A stretch of DNA of 59,685 bases from Alphaproteobacteria bacterium UBA6149 (lineage in GTDB: Bacteria; Pseudomonadota; Alphaproteobacteria; Rickettsiales; UBA998), in the NCBI GenBank assembly GCA_002423155.1, contig DIUV01000012.1, positions 1 to 59,685 on the forward strand. The letters are read 5' to 3'. Of this stretch, positions 40,436-48,639 are shown piece by piece. A program made the translations under genes and the position numbers. Below the pieces are notes generated by a model, which saw only the letters and a list, made by a program, of their open reading frames with translations, did no database searches and was not told the DNA's origin. Every line of letters starts with the position of its first letter. Positions within the stretch are counted from its first letter, which is position 1.

Positions 40436-41875
40436 TTGAATTTAGATACATCTTTATCAAAAAGTGGGCTTTTTGAACACGCTAATATGAATCAATCGCA
40501 GGTACAGGCTCAAATAGATGACGCTTTACACCAGATGGATGATGGCGAATTATTTTTAGAATATGCACAAAGTGAGAGCATTGTTTTTGATGATGGTCGG
40601 GTAAAAAGCGCCAGCTTCAATATTGCGCAAGGTTTTGGCTTGCGTGCAGTACAAGGCGAAGCAAGTGGTTTTGCCCACTCTACCCAGTTAGATATAGATG
40701 CTATAAAACGTGCCACACAAACTGTCCGCGCACTGGCAGGACAAGGCAAAAGCGGCAAAGTTAATCTAGCGCATCAGCGCCCCAGCTTAAAACTATACAA
40801 TCAGGAAAATCCCATAAATTCAGTAGAATTTTTTGACAAAATCAAACTAATGGAAGCAATAAACCATTATTTGCGCAGCAAGGATGACCGCGTGCGACAG
40901 GTAAGTATTTCCTTGTTTGGCGAATGGCAACTAGTAGAAATCCTCCGCGCAGGCGGCGAGCATCTGCGCGATGTGCGCCCCTTAGTGCGGCTGAATATAT
41001 CCGCAGTGGTAGAAAAAGACGGCCGTATGGAAAGCGGCTCTTCCGGCGTGGGTGGGCGCTTAAATTACCTTGGCTATATCACTCCCGAGGCTTGGCAAGC
41101 CCAAGCGGACGAAGCCCTCCGCCAAGCCTTAGTAAATTTAGAAGCGCGCCCCGCCCCCGCAGGCGAAATGCCCGTAGTGCTAGGCGCAGGCTGGTGCGGA
41201 GTGTTACTGCACGAAGCAGTTGGGCATGGCTTGGAGGGGGATTTCAACCGCAAAGGTACTTCGGCATTTTCCAACAAAATTGGTCAACAAGTCGCTGCCA
41301 AAGGTGTTACCGTAGTAGATGATGGCACGCTGGAAGGACGGCGCGGCTCTATTCAAATCGATGATGAGGGAACCCCCAGTGGGCGCACGGTTTTAATTGA
41401 AGATGGAATTTTAAAAAATTACCTGCAAGACCGCCTCAATGCACGACTAATGGGCATGACTCCTACGGGCAATGGACGACGCGAGAGCTTTTCTTGCCAA
41501 CCCATGCCCCGTATGACCAATACTTTTATGTTAGCTGGCAATGCGGTACGCGAAGAAATGATTGCATCAGTAAAAAACGGCGTCTATGCGGCTAATTTCG
41601 GCGGTGGGCAGGTGGATATAACTTCAGGAAAATTCGTATTTTCTGCCTCGGAAGCTTATAAAATAGAAGACGGCAAAATAACTTATCCGCTCAAAGGCGT
41701 AACCCTGATTGGCAGCGGTCCCGAAATCATGCAAAGAATTTCCGCCATTGGTAATGATTTGGAGCTTGATAAAGGCATTGGCACTTGTGGAAAAGCCGGG
41801 CAGAGCGTGCCTGTGGGCGTGGGTCAGCCATCTTTGTTGATTGATAAAATTACCGTGGGTGGCACGGAAGTTTAA
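40436..41875 (+). CDS. tldD: TldD family metalloprotease
   Basis: The product of about 479 residues carries the TldD zinc motif HEAVGHGLEGDFNRKGTSAF near residue 260, the opening DGELFLEYAQSESIVFDDGR and a C-terminal glycine-rich LIGSGPEIMQRISAIGND. TldD with TldE cleaves peptides such as microcin precursors. tldE is not in the window. The start is uncertain: TTG 40436 has GGAGA 5 bases ahead and was chosen, GTG 40424 adds four residues, and ATG 40487 would cut a segment typical of alphaproteobacterial TldD. Confidence 0.9.
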   Translation: MNLDTSLSKSGLFEHANMNQSQVQAQIDDALHQMDDGELFLEYAQSESIVFDDGRVKSASFNIAQGFGLRAVQGEASGFAHSTQLDIDAIKRATQTVRALAGQGKSGKVNLAHQRPSLKLYNQENPINSVEFFDKIKLMEAINHYLRSKDDRVRQVSISLFGEWQLVEILRAGGEHLRDVRPLVRLNISAVVEKDGRMESGSSGVGGRLNYLGYITPEAWQAQADEALRQALVNLEARPAPAGEMPVVLGAGWCGVLLHEAVGHGLEGDFNRKGTSAFSNKIGQQVAAKGVTVVDDGTLEGRRGSIQIDDEGTPSGRTVLIEDGILKNYLQDRLNARLMGMTPTGNGRRESFSCQPMPRMTNTFMLAGNAVREEMIASVKNGVYAANFGGGQVDITSGKFVFSASEAYKIEDGKITYPLKGVTLIGSGPEIMQRISAIGNDLELDKGIGTCGKAGQSVPVGVGQPSLLIDKITVGGTEV

Positions 41876-41953
41876 AAATAGCGGAAGTTTTATATTGAAA
41901 ATAGCGGGGATTTGATTTATAAAATAGCGGGAACTTTTTTTATAAAATCGCGA
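41875..41953. repeat. 23-base tandem repeat between tldD and the ATPase gene
   Basis: AAAATAGCGG starts at 41875, 41898 and 41921, and a diverged AAAATCGCGA at 41944, an exact 23-base period. The rest of each unit is T-rich and variable. The array spans from the last base of the tldD stop codon to the ATG of the ATPase, so copy number would alter the distance ahead of the ATPase start. Confidence 0.85.
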
Positions 41954-43197
41954 TGATTAGCTTCAACAATTATGCCAGATGGCAAGTCAAAAACATAGAA
42001 TCGGCATTAAGAACTCGGCGGGTTTTGTTGCTGGCAGGTCCGCGGCAATGCGGCAAAACCACACTAGCCAGAAATTTAGGCATTGAGAATAGTTTTTACC
42101 GCACTTTAGACGATGCAACTATATTAGCTGCAGCCGTAAATGACCCTAACGGATTTATTCGCCATGCGGATAATTTGATGATTATTGACGAAATTCAGCG
42201 CGCGAGCCTACTTCTAACCGCGATAAAGCAGGATGTAGATGAAAATCAGGCAATGGGACGGTTTTTGCTTACTGGTTCTGCAAATATTCAGTCTTTGCCC
42301 AATGCTACAGAATCATTAGCAGGTCGCGTACATAAAATCCGCCTGCGCCCATTATCTATGGGAGAAATATGCGGAAAATCTGCGGATTTCATTGACAATG
42401 CCTTTGCAGAAAATTTTTCAGATGCCCAAAATACTTCTGCAGATAAAAATTATTATCTCGAGCTAGCTTTACGAGGCGGCTATCCAGAAATATTAAGATT
42501 TAACAACCATCGAGAAGTTCGCAAGTGGCATCGCGATTATTTAGACAGTCTTATGGAGAGAGATTTAAAAGACATCGCCAATATAAAACGCAAAGACAGC
42601 ATGTTAAAACTACTGGAAGTGCTGGCGGCTTGGTCGTCTAAATTTATGGACGTCTCCGCAATCGGCAGCAGCTTAAGCCTCTCTCGCCCAACGTTAGAAA
42701 CTTATATAAATGCATTAGAAACCTTATTTTTAATTGAACGGGTAAGACCGTGGAGCAAAACAGATTATGATCGCGTCAGTCGTCAGGATAAATTATTCAT
42801 GACGGATACTGGTTTAATCGCTTCCATTCTCAACTGGAATTTGGAAAAAGTGCAATTAAATGGTGAATTAAACGGCAAATTACTCGAAAGTTTTGTCTTC
42901 ACCCAACTTGCTGCCATTATAGATGCCCGCGAAAATAATTATCAGCTTTATCATTATCGTGACCGCGAAAAACGGGAAATAGATTTTATCGTCGAAGATG
43001 AAGATGGCAATATTTTAGGCATAGAAGTAAAAGCAGGCTCGGCTATCAATAAAAAACATTTTCAACATTTGGAATGGTTTAAAAACAACCTCATAAAAAA
43101 TCATAAATTTACAGGAATAATCCTTTATACTGGCGATAAATCTCTATCTTTTGGCAATAATTTATGGGCAGTTCCTATGAATAATTTATGGGCTTAA
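41953..43197 (+). CDS. AAA_14/DUF4143 family P-loop ATPase
   Basis: This 414-residue protein has an N-terminal AAA domain with Walker A AGPRQCGKTTLARN near 33-46, Walker B LMIIDEIQRA near 76 and the sensor block FLLTGSANIQSL. A C-terminal DUF4143 part has DTGLIASIL and a nuclease-like HYRDREKREIDFIVEDE ... GIEVKAGS. The latter D-x(n)-E-x-K pattern resembles restriction-endonuclease-fold sites. The family is common in accessory gene pools and its role is unknown. There is no good ribosome site, and a tandem repeat occupies the leader. Confidence 0.87.
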   Translation: MISFNNYARWQVKNIESALRTRRVLLLAGPRQCGKTTLARNLGIENSFYRTLDDATILAAAVNDPNGFIRHADNLMIIDEIQRASLLLTAIKQDVDENQAMGRFLLTGSANIQSLPNATESLAGRVHKIRLRPLSMGEICGKSADFIDNAFAENFSDAQNTSADKNYYLELALRGGYPEILRFNNHREVRKWHRDYLDSLMERDLKDIANIKRKDSMLKLLEVLAAWSSKFMDVSAIGSSLSLSRPTLETYINALETLFLIERVRPWSKTDYDRVSRQDKLFMTDTGLIASILNWNLEKVQLNGELNGKLLESFVFTQLAAIIDARENNYQLYHYRDREKREIDFIVEDEDGNILGIEVKAGSAINKKHFQHLEWFKNNLIKNHKFTGIILYTGDKSLSFGNNLWAVPMNNLWA

Positions 43198-43298
43198 ATC
43201 TTCACATAATCTTCACACAACCAACTAAATCTTTGTGTTAGTGTCTAGTTCAATAATAATTTTACTAAATACACATAATACGACAAAGGTAATTTAAA

Positions 43299-44537
43299 AT
43301 GTCTCAAGCAACCCCTTATAGCGCCGCGGCGGAGTCTTTGCGTCAGTTTATTGCTGGACATAATTCCAATAGCGACGCGGGTTTTCCTATTCCGCTGAGT
43401 GAAGTTAAGGTTAGCATGCATCCAAGTCATGATTCTGACAGTAAAAAAGAATCTTTGGCTATTCGCATCACCCTACCTAAAGATACGCAAGATTTAATTG
43501 GTCCGCGGCATGTAGAAAACGCCTTGCGTGCCATATTAGCAAAAATCCCGGCATTTGAGCCCTACGCAGATTTTAATGCCCCATTAGATACGATTGATAG
43601 TAAAGCCATTATTGCTAATTTGATGGCGCAACATCCTGATCGTTTCCCGCCAGCCGAAAAAGCGAAAATTCTTAATTGGAGCGGCTTTGAAACAGTTGAT
43701 GCGGAAGGGAATAAGATTGATCATTATAACAATGGCGACAAACCCAAAGCAGAAAATGATAATGGCAGAGTGTCCTTTACTTTTAGAAGCATACATACCG
43801 CAAAAGATGGGGAAATATGCACTTCTGAATTGCTTGCCCACCATTTACAACAACAAAAACAAGCCATAAAAGCCGAAATAATTCAGCAGGCTTGCGCTTA
43901 TAATGCCGCTTATCAACAACAACATGGCACGCCGTTATTTAATAATGCTGATTTGAATCTGATAGATATTCTCGCCACTAATAACGCAGGGCTATATCGT
44001 GATGGGGTTTCTATTAATATTGGCATTCCCAAAAGCCCTGCTTTGCCTAATTATGCGCGTCCAGAAGATGCTCTTGGAGAATCTACCTTAGCAAAACTGG
44101 ATGTGACTGTGCTTGGCTCCATCATTGAACATGCGGTACTTAAAACCTGCTCACCCGAATTATTCTCTCGCATTGCGCCAGAAGATGCCATCAAACAGGA
44201 ATTGCAAGCTCGGTTAGCTGGTACTGGCAGTGATGCTACTTTAGAAAATTTATTTCATCATTCAGAATTATTTTCCAGTCGCTGGAGTAACAAAGAAAAT
44301 GAAAAAGACAAAATAAGCTTTTCTGACCATTGTTATAGAGATGCTCCCGACAAAGAAGGAGAGGGATCTGTGTCATTAACCATACAATTTCCACGCGGAG
44401 TAAGTGCTATGAATGTAGTGAACAGCATGGTTCCCCAAACGCAACATCCGCAACCACAAGTTAATAATGCACAACCGCAAGGAACAGTTAATATGTTCCA
44501 AGCGGCGGCTAATAAATTTGGTGGATTATTCCACTAA
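43299..44537 (+). CDS. Unknown 412-residue protein with an internal duplication
   Basis: I recognise no family. Two similar halves are visible. Residues about 51-165 (SLAIRITLP, GPRHVENALRAIL, IIANLMAQHPDRF, then VSFTFRS) resemble about 235-365 (VSINIGIPK, ARPEDALGESTLAKL, IIEHAVLKTCSPELF, then VSLTIQF). The C-terminus is Pro/Gln-rich (about 379-394) and ends in FGGLFH. There is no signal peptide or membrane helix. AAAGGT precedes the ATG by about 8 bases. Stops overlap by 4 bases with the M16 peptidase on the other strand. Confidence 0.75.
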   Translation: MSQATPYSAAAESLRQFIAGHNSNSDAGFPIPLSEVKVSMHPSHDSDSKKESLAIRITLPKDTQDLIGPRHVENALRAILAKIPAFEPYADFNAPLDTIDSKAIIANLMAQHPDRFPPAEKAKILNWSGFETVDAEGNKIDHYNNGDKPKAENDNGRVSFTFRSIHTAKDGEICTSELLAHHLQQQKQAIKAEIIQQACAYNAAYQQQHGTPLFNNADLNLIDILATNNAGLYRDGVSINIGIPKSPALPNYARPEDALGESTLAKLDVTVLGSIIEHAVLKTCSPELFSRIAPEDAIKQELQARLAGTGSDATLENLFHHSELFSSRWSNKENEKDKISFSDHCYRDAPDKEGEGSVSLTIQFPRGVSAMNVVNSMVPQTQHPQPQVNNAQPQGTVNMFQAAANKFGGLFH

Positions 44538-45802
44538 CCAAAGCGTGCTTGCATGGCAGCAAAAGACTCCAAACCGCCACCATTACCTAAACAAGTAAAG
44601 GTCAGTGCAGAGGTTTTGGCAATTTTTTCGGCTTGCGCGGTAATTTCGCTTAAAGTTACGGCTTCTATTTCCGCAATTAATTCTTCACAAGTGCGATAGC
44701 GATTATAGACTAATAAATGCCGCCCAATCCACTCACTCACCGAGGCACTATTTTCGCGCGCCATAAGCAAGCCTGCTTTATATTGTTTTTTTGCACGCAA
44801 CAATTCTTCTTCGCGGGCATCGAGGGCGAGTTTTTGTACTTGTTCGCAGATTACGGGGATTAATTCTGCTGCATGTTCTTCCCCAGTTGCCGCATAAATG
44901 GCAAATAATCCTACATCTCGATAAGCAGAAAGATTGGAAGAAACATGATAAGCTAATCCGCGTTTTTCGCGCACTTCTTGAAACAAGCGTGAGGACATCC
45001 CGCCCCCCAAAATGGTAGAAAACAGCTGAAATGCGTGATATTCTGGGTCATAAATCGCGGGCGCAGGCATGCCAAGGGCAACATGTAATTGCTCTAAATC
45101 ATGAGCAATTCGACAATCTCCACCCGAATAAGCCGCATTAGTCGCAATTCCCCCCAAACCTAAAGCCGCATCGGCAGGAAAACTAAAAGCATTACCCACT
45201 AACTCAACGAATTCTTCATGCTCCACAGCTCCCGCAGCACTTACCACCATGCGCTTCGGGTGATAATGTTTTGCCATGTAGTTTTGCACGTCACTTCGGC
45301 TAAAACCCTCAATATTTTCTATCGTTCCGAGTATGGAACGACCCAAAGGCTGGTCGGGATAAGCGGTAGCTTGGAAATAATCAAAAATCAAATCTTCGGG
45401 CGAATCATGATGCATGGCGATTTCTTGCAAAATCACTCCCCGTTCGCGCTCTAATTCCTGCTCATCAAACAAGCTATTGCAAAGAATATCGCCGAGAATA
45501 TCTACCACTAAAGGCAAATCCGCCGATAACCCTTTGGCATAATAAACCGTTTGTTCGGAAGCGGTATAAGCATTGCCGGTGCCACCAATATCATCAAAGC
45601 TTTCGGCTAATTGCTTGGCATTGCGGCGGGTGGTTCCTTTAAATGCCATGTGCTCTAAAAAATGCGACAAACCATTTTCCGATTTATCTTCATAACGCGC
45701 GCCCACATCCACTGAGACCGACACTGAAGCGCTATTCATACTCGGCAAAAACTCGCTAGCTACTCGTAATCCACTGGCTAGCGTAGTGCAATTATAACTC
45801 AT
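44534..45802 (-). CDS. M16 family zinc peptidase (processing-peptidase-like)
   Basis: The 422-residue protein shows the inverted zinc motif HFLEHMAFKGT near residue 48 and the distal glutamate in ERGVILQEIAMHHD, as in the beta subunit of mitochondrial processing peptidase and alphaproteobacterial PqqL-like proteins. The second half has GGGMSSRLFQEVREKRGLAY, the glycine-rich and REKRGL blocks of the family. Its ATG overlaps the thrC stop. The thrC-M16 pair commonly accompanies the cox genes in alphaproteobacteria. Confidence 0.93.
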   Translation of the reverse strand: MSYNCTTLASGLRVASEFLPSMNSASVSVSVDVGARYEDKSENGLSHFLEHMAFKGTTRRNAKQLAESFDDIGGTGNAYTASEQTVYYAKGLSADLPLVVDILGDILCNSLFDEQELERERGVILQEIAMHHDSPEDLIFDYFQATAYPDQPLGRSILGTIENIEGFSRSDVQNYMAKHYHPKRMVVSAAGAVEHEEFVELVGNAFSFPADAALGLGGIATNAAYSGGDCRIAHDLEQLHVALGMPAPAIYDPEYHAFQLFSTILGGGMSSRLFQEVREKRGLAYHVSSNLSAYRDVGLFAIYAATGEEHAAELIPVICEQVQKLALDAREEELLRAKKQYKAGLLMARENSASVSEWIGRHLLVYNRYRTCEELIAEIEAVTLSEITAQAEKIAKTSALTFTCLGNGGGLESFAAMQARFG

Positions 45803-47229
45803 TTAGGAAGACCATTCACAAAAGCTTTTACCGCTCCAGCATCCGCGGGCATTTTAGTGATGCGCTCTTCTAAGCTAAATAAATCCTGCAAATGTTTCGG
45901 CAAAGTGGGAGTAACTCCGCTGGCTTTTAATACCGCATCAGGAAATTTTGCGGGATGGGCGGTTGCCAGCGCAATAACCGGCACTGCTTGGGGTAAGTTC
46001 ATTTTTTGAGCAGCATACACAGCAATAGCACTATGCGGATCTAATAATTCCCCCGTTTTTTGGTAGATCTCGCCAATGCACTGCAAAGTAGCATTATCAT
46101 CAACTGCTTGGGCAGAAAAACCCGCCCGCAAAGCAGCATGTTGCGCCGATTCCAGCGAGAAACTATTTTTAGCTTTTAGCTCAAGCATTTTAGTTTGCAC
46201 CATTGCGGAATTATTGCCATATAATTCAAACAATAAGCGCTCAAAATTACTGGAAATCTGAATATCCATACTTGGGCTATAGCTAGGCTCAACATTTTGC
46301 ATATTATATTCACCCGAAGCAATACAACGCGCCAAAATATCATTGCGGTTGGTGGCAACCATTAAATTTTCTATTGGCAAGCCCATACGCCGCGCCAAAT
46401 GCCCCGCATAAACATCCCCAAAATTGCCCGTGGGCACCGAGAAAGCTACTTTACGCGCGGGCGCACCCACCGCCAATGCGGCGTAAAAATAATAAACCAC
46501 CTGCGCCAGAATCCGCGCCCAATTGATAGAATTAACTGCCGCCAATGGATGTGATGCTTGCAACTCACTATCAACAAACAAGGTTTTTACAATATTCTGG
46601 CAATCATCAAAATTACCCTCTATCGCCAGACAATGTACATTCTTATCGGTAATGGTGCTCATTTGCCGCCGCTGCACTTCGGATACGCGTCCATGGGGAA
46701 ATAATATCACAATATCCATACTCGCCCGACCACGACAACCCGCAATCGCCGCCGACCCCGTATCTCCCGAGGTAGCTCCTAAAACCACCAGTTTTTTGCC
46801 CGAACGCGTAAGAAAGAAATCCATTAAACGCCCAAGAAACTGCAAAGCAAAATCTTTAAACGCTAAAGTTGGTCCATGAAATAATTCTAATAACCATAAA
46901 TTATTTTCTAATTGTTTCAAAGGCGCAATGGCAGGGTGCGAAAACCCTGCATAAGTTTCCGCCAATATTTTACGCAAATCTGCATCAGCGATAGCGCCCC
47001 CACTAAGCGGTTGAATTATATTAAAAGCCAATTCATCATAAGGCAGACCAACCCAACTAGCAAGCTGGGCAGGAGAAAAATGCGGCAACTCTTCAGGCAC
47101 ATAAAGCCCCCCATCAGGCGCAAGACCTGCCAATACCGCCGCTTCAAAATCTAAAGCAGGCACACCAATATTACCCCGTGTGGATATATATTTTATGGGC
47201 GAATTATTATGCATCTGTGCAGCCAGCAT
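45799..47229 (-). CDS. thrC: Threonine synthase
   Basis: This 476-residue PLP enzyme turns O-phosphohomoserine into threonine. The N-terminal YISTRG, the PLP lysine in FHGPTLAFKDFALQFLG, the phosphate loop GATSGDTGSAAIAG and the SINWARILAQVVYYFYA block fix the identity. The listed ATG lies 3 bases after the hlyD-like stop. MHNNSPIKYISTRG at 47214 is an equally possible start and fits the family N-terminus better. It overlaps the M16 gene by 4 bases. Confidence 0.95.
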   Translation of the reverse strand: MLAAQMHNNSPIKYISTRGNIGVPALDFEAAVLAGLAPDGGLYVPEELPHFSPAQLASWVGLPYDELAFNIIQPLSGGAIADADLRKILAETYAGFSHPAIAPLKQLENNLWLLELFHGPTLAFKDFALQFLGRLMDFFLTRSGKKLVVLGATSGDTGSAAIAGCRGRASMDIVILFPHGRVSEVQRRQMSTITDKNVHCLAIEGNFDDCQNIVKTLFVDSELQASHPLAAVNSINWARILAQVVYYFYAALAVGAPARKVAFSVPTGNFGDVYAGHLARRMGLPIENLMVATNRNDILARCIASGEYNMQNVEPSYSPSMDIQISSNFERLLFELYGNNSAMVQTKMLELKAKNSFSLESAQHAALRAGFSAQAVDDNATLQCIGEIYQKTGELLDPHSAIAVYAAQKMNLPQAVPVIALATAHPAKFPDAVLKASGVTPTLPKHLQDLFSLEERITKMPADAGAVKAFVNGLPK

Positions 47230-47232
47230 AAA

Positions 47233-48639
47233 TTATTTTTCTCTAAATGAGTGATTCATATAATCTGAGATTGGGCTCACCAGATAAGATAACATAGTGC
47301 GCTCCCCCGTAACAATCAACACGTCAACCGGCATCCCAGGATATAATTCCACTTTCATCGGCATTTTCTTCAATTCTGACTTAGGTATGCCAATTCGTGC
47401 CAGATAATAAGATTCGTTCGCCCGATCATTGGTGATTCTATCCGCGGAAACCGTACGCACCACACCTTCAATTGGCGGAACCTTACGGCTTTTGTAAACC
47501 GTTAAGACCACGCGAGCAGTCAGACCGGCACGCACAGAATCAATATCTTGGGGCGAAACTTTGGCCTCAACAATCAATAAATCATCGCGCGGAACTATAT
47601 CCATCAATTGCTCACCAGGAGTTATTACCCCACCGATTGTATGAACTTTTAAGCCCGTAACCGTGCCCGTAATAGGAGCGATAATATCAATTCGATTCAT
47701 CATATCTGCGGCAGCGCGGATTTTTTCCTCTAAATCAGTAATTTGCACCTGAGCATCACGCAATTCGGTCACCACATCATTGAGAAATTTATTGCGCAAA
47801 TTAATCATATTCAATTCAGCTTCGCCAATGGCTTGTTCAGCGCGTGAAATCATTGCCACATGATCACCATGTGCGCCGCCTAATTCGGCAGATTGGCGCT
47901 GCAAAGCTAACAATCTCGGCTTCATGGCATTGCCACTTTGCAAAAGTTTTTTCACCACATTAATTTCTTCGTTCAATAAAGAAAGCTGCCGATTTGCGGC
48001 GGAAACTTGTGAACGCAAACCCACTATTTCATTACGCTTTTGAGCAATCTGTTGATTTAGAATATTCACTTGCCCTTCAATATTCTTGCGGCGCGAATCA
48101 AATAAACGTTGTTGCGCATCCAAATTGGCGGCTACGGCAACATCTTCTTTTTTGGCTTTTAATAAATCATCAGGAAAAGTAATGGTGGGTGCACTATCAC
48201 GCTCCGCCACCAAACGCGCAGCGCTCGCACGATAAGCCATGCTTTGTGAACGCAACATATCTAAACGCGCTTTGGTTGAAGTTTCATCCAGACGAATTAA
48301 TACATCCCCAGCATTTACCACCCCCCCCTCTTTAGCGCGTAATTCCTTAACTATCCCGCCTTCTAAATGCTGAATGGTTTTTTTGTTAGAATCTAAGGTA
48401 ACTTGCCCCTGAGCAACCGCAGCCGTACTGATAGGAGCAATCGCCGCCCAAATGCCAAATATGAAGAATAATATAAACATCCCCCACAAACCAATCACCA
48501 CCGCATTACGCGAAAGTGATAAAGGTGTATCTCCAAGCTCGGCATCCCTCGGGCACAAAACATCACTAGTCTTATCTAACAAGCCCAACAATTGTTGTCC
48601 CTGGCGTAACATTTTTTTATTAAATACCAGCTGGCTCAT
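47233..48639 (-). CDS. HlyD/PrtE-type membrane-fusion protein of a type I secretion system
   Basis: The 468-residue adaptor has one membrane helix (about 50-72), then a lipoyl-like half (GQVTLDSNKKTIQHLEGGIV, LIRLDETSTKARLD), a long coiled coil (about 130-290) and the second lipoyl half, IDIIAPITGTVTGLKVHTIGGVITPGE. A beta-barrel domain follows, with VLTVYKSRKVPPIEGVV and the PrtE-type end YPGMPVDVLIVTGERTMLSYLVSPI. It links the ABC transporter to an outer-membrane channel. It overlaps that transporter gene by one base. No TolC-like gene or secreted substrate is nearby. Confidence 0.92.
   Translation of the reverse strand: MSQLVFNKKMLRQGQQLLGLLDKTSDVLCPRDAELGDTPLSLSRNAVVIGLWGMFILFFIFGIWAAIAPISTAAVAQGQVTLDSNKKTIQHLEGGIVKELRAKEGGVVNAGDVLIRLDETSTKARLDMLRSQSMAYRASAARLVAERDSAPTITFPDDLLKAKKEDVAVAANLDAQQRLFDSRRKNIEGQVNILNQQIAQKRNEIVGLRSQVSAANRQLSLLNEEINVVKKLLQSGNAMKPRLLALQRQSAELGGAHGDHVAMISRAEQAIGEAELNMINLRNKFLNDVVTELRDAQVQITDLEEKIRAAADMMNRIDIIAPITGTVTGLKVHTIGGVITPGEQLMDIVPRDDLLIVEAKVSPQDIDSVRAGLTARVVLTVYKSRKVPPIEGVVRTVSADRITNDRANESYYLARIGIPKSELKKMPMKVELYPGMPVDVLIVTGERTMLSYLVSPISDYMNHSFREK

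Noticed and set aside
41875..41953. Short CRISPR array
   Set aside because: The period is only 23 bases, the shared part is 10 bases, the spacer part is T-rich and non-unique, and no cas genes are nearby.
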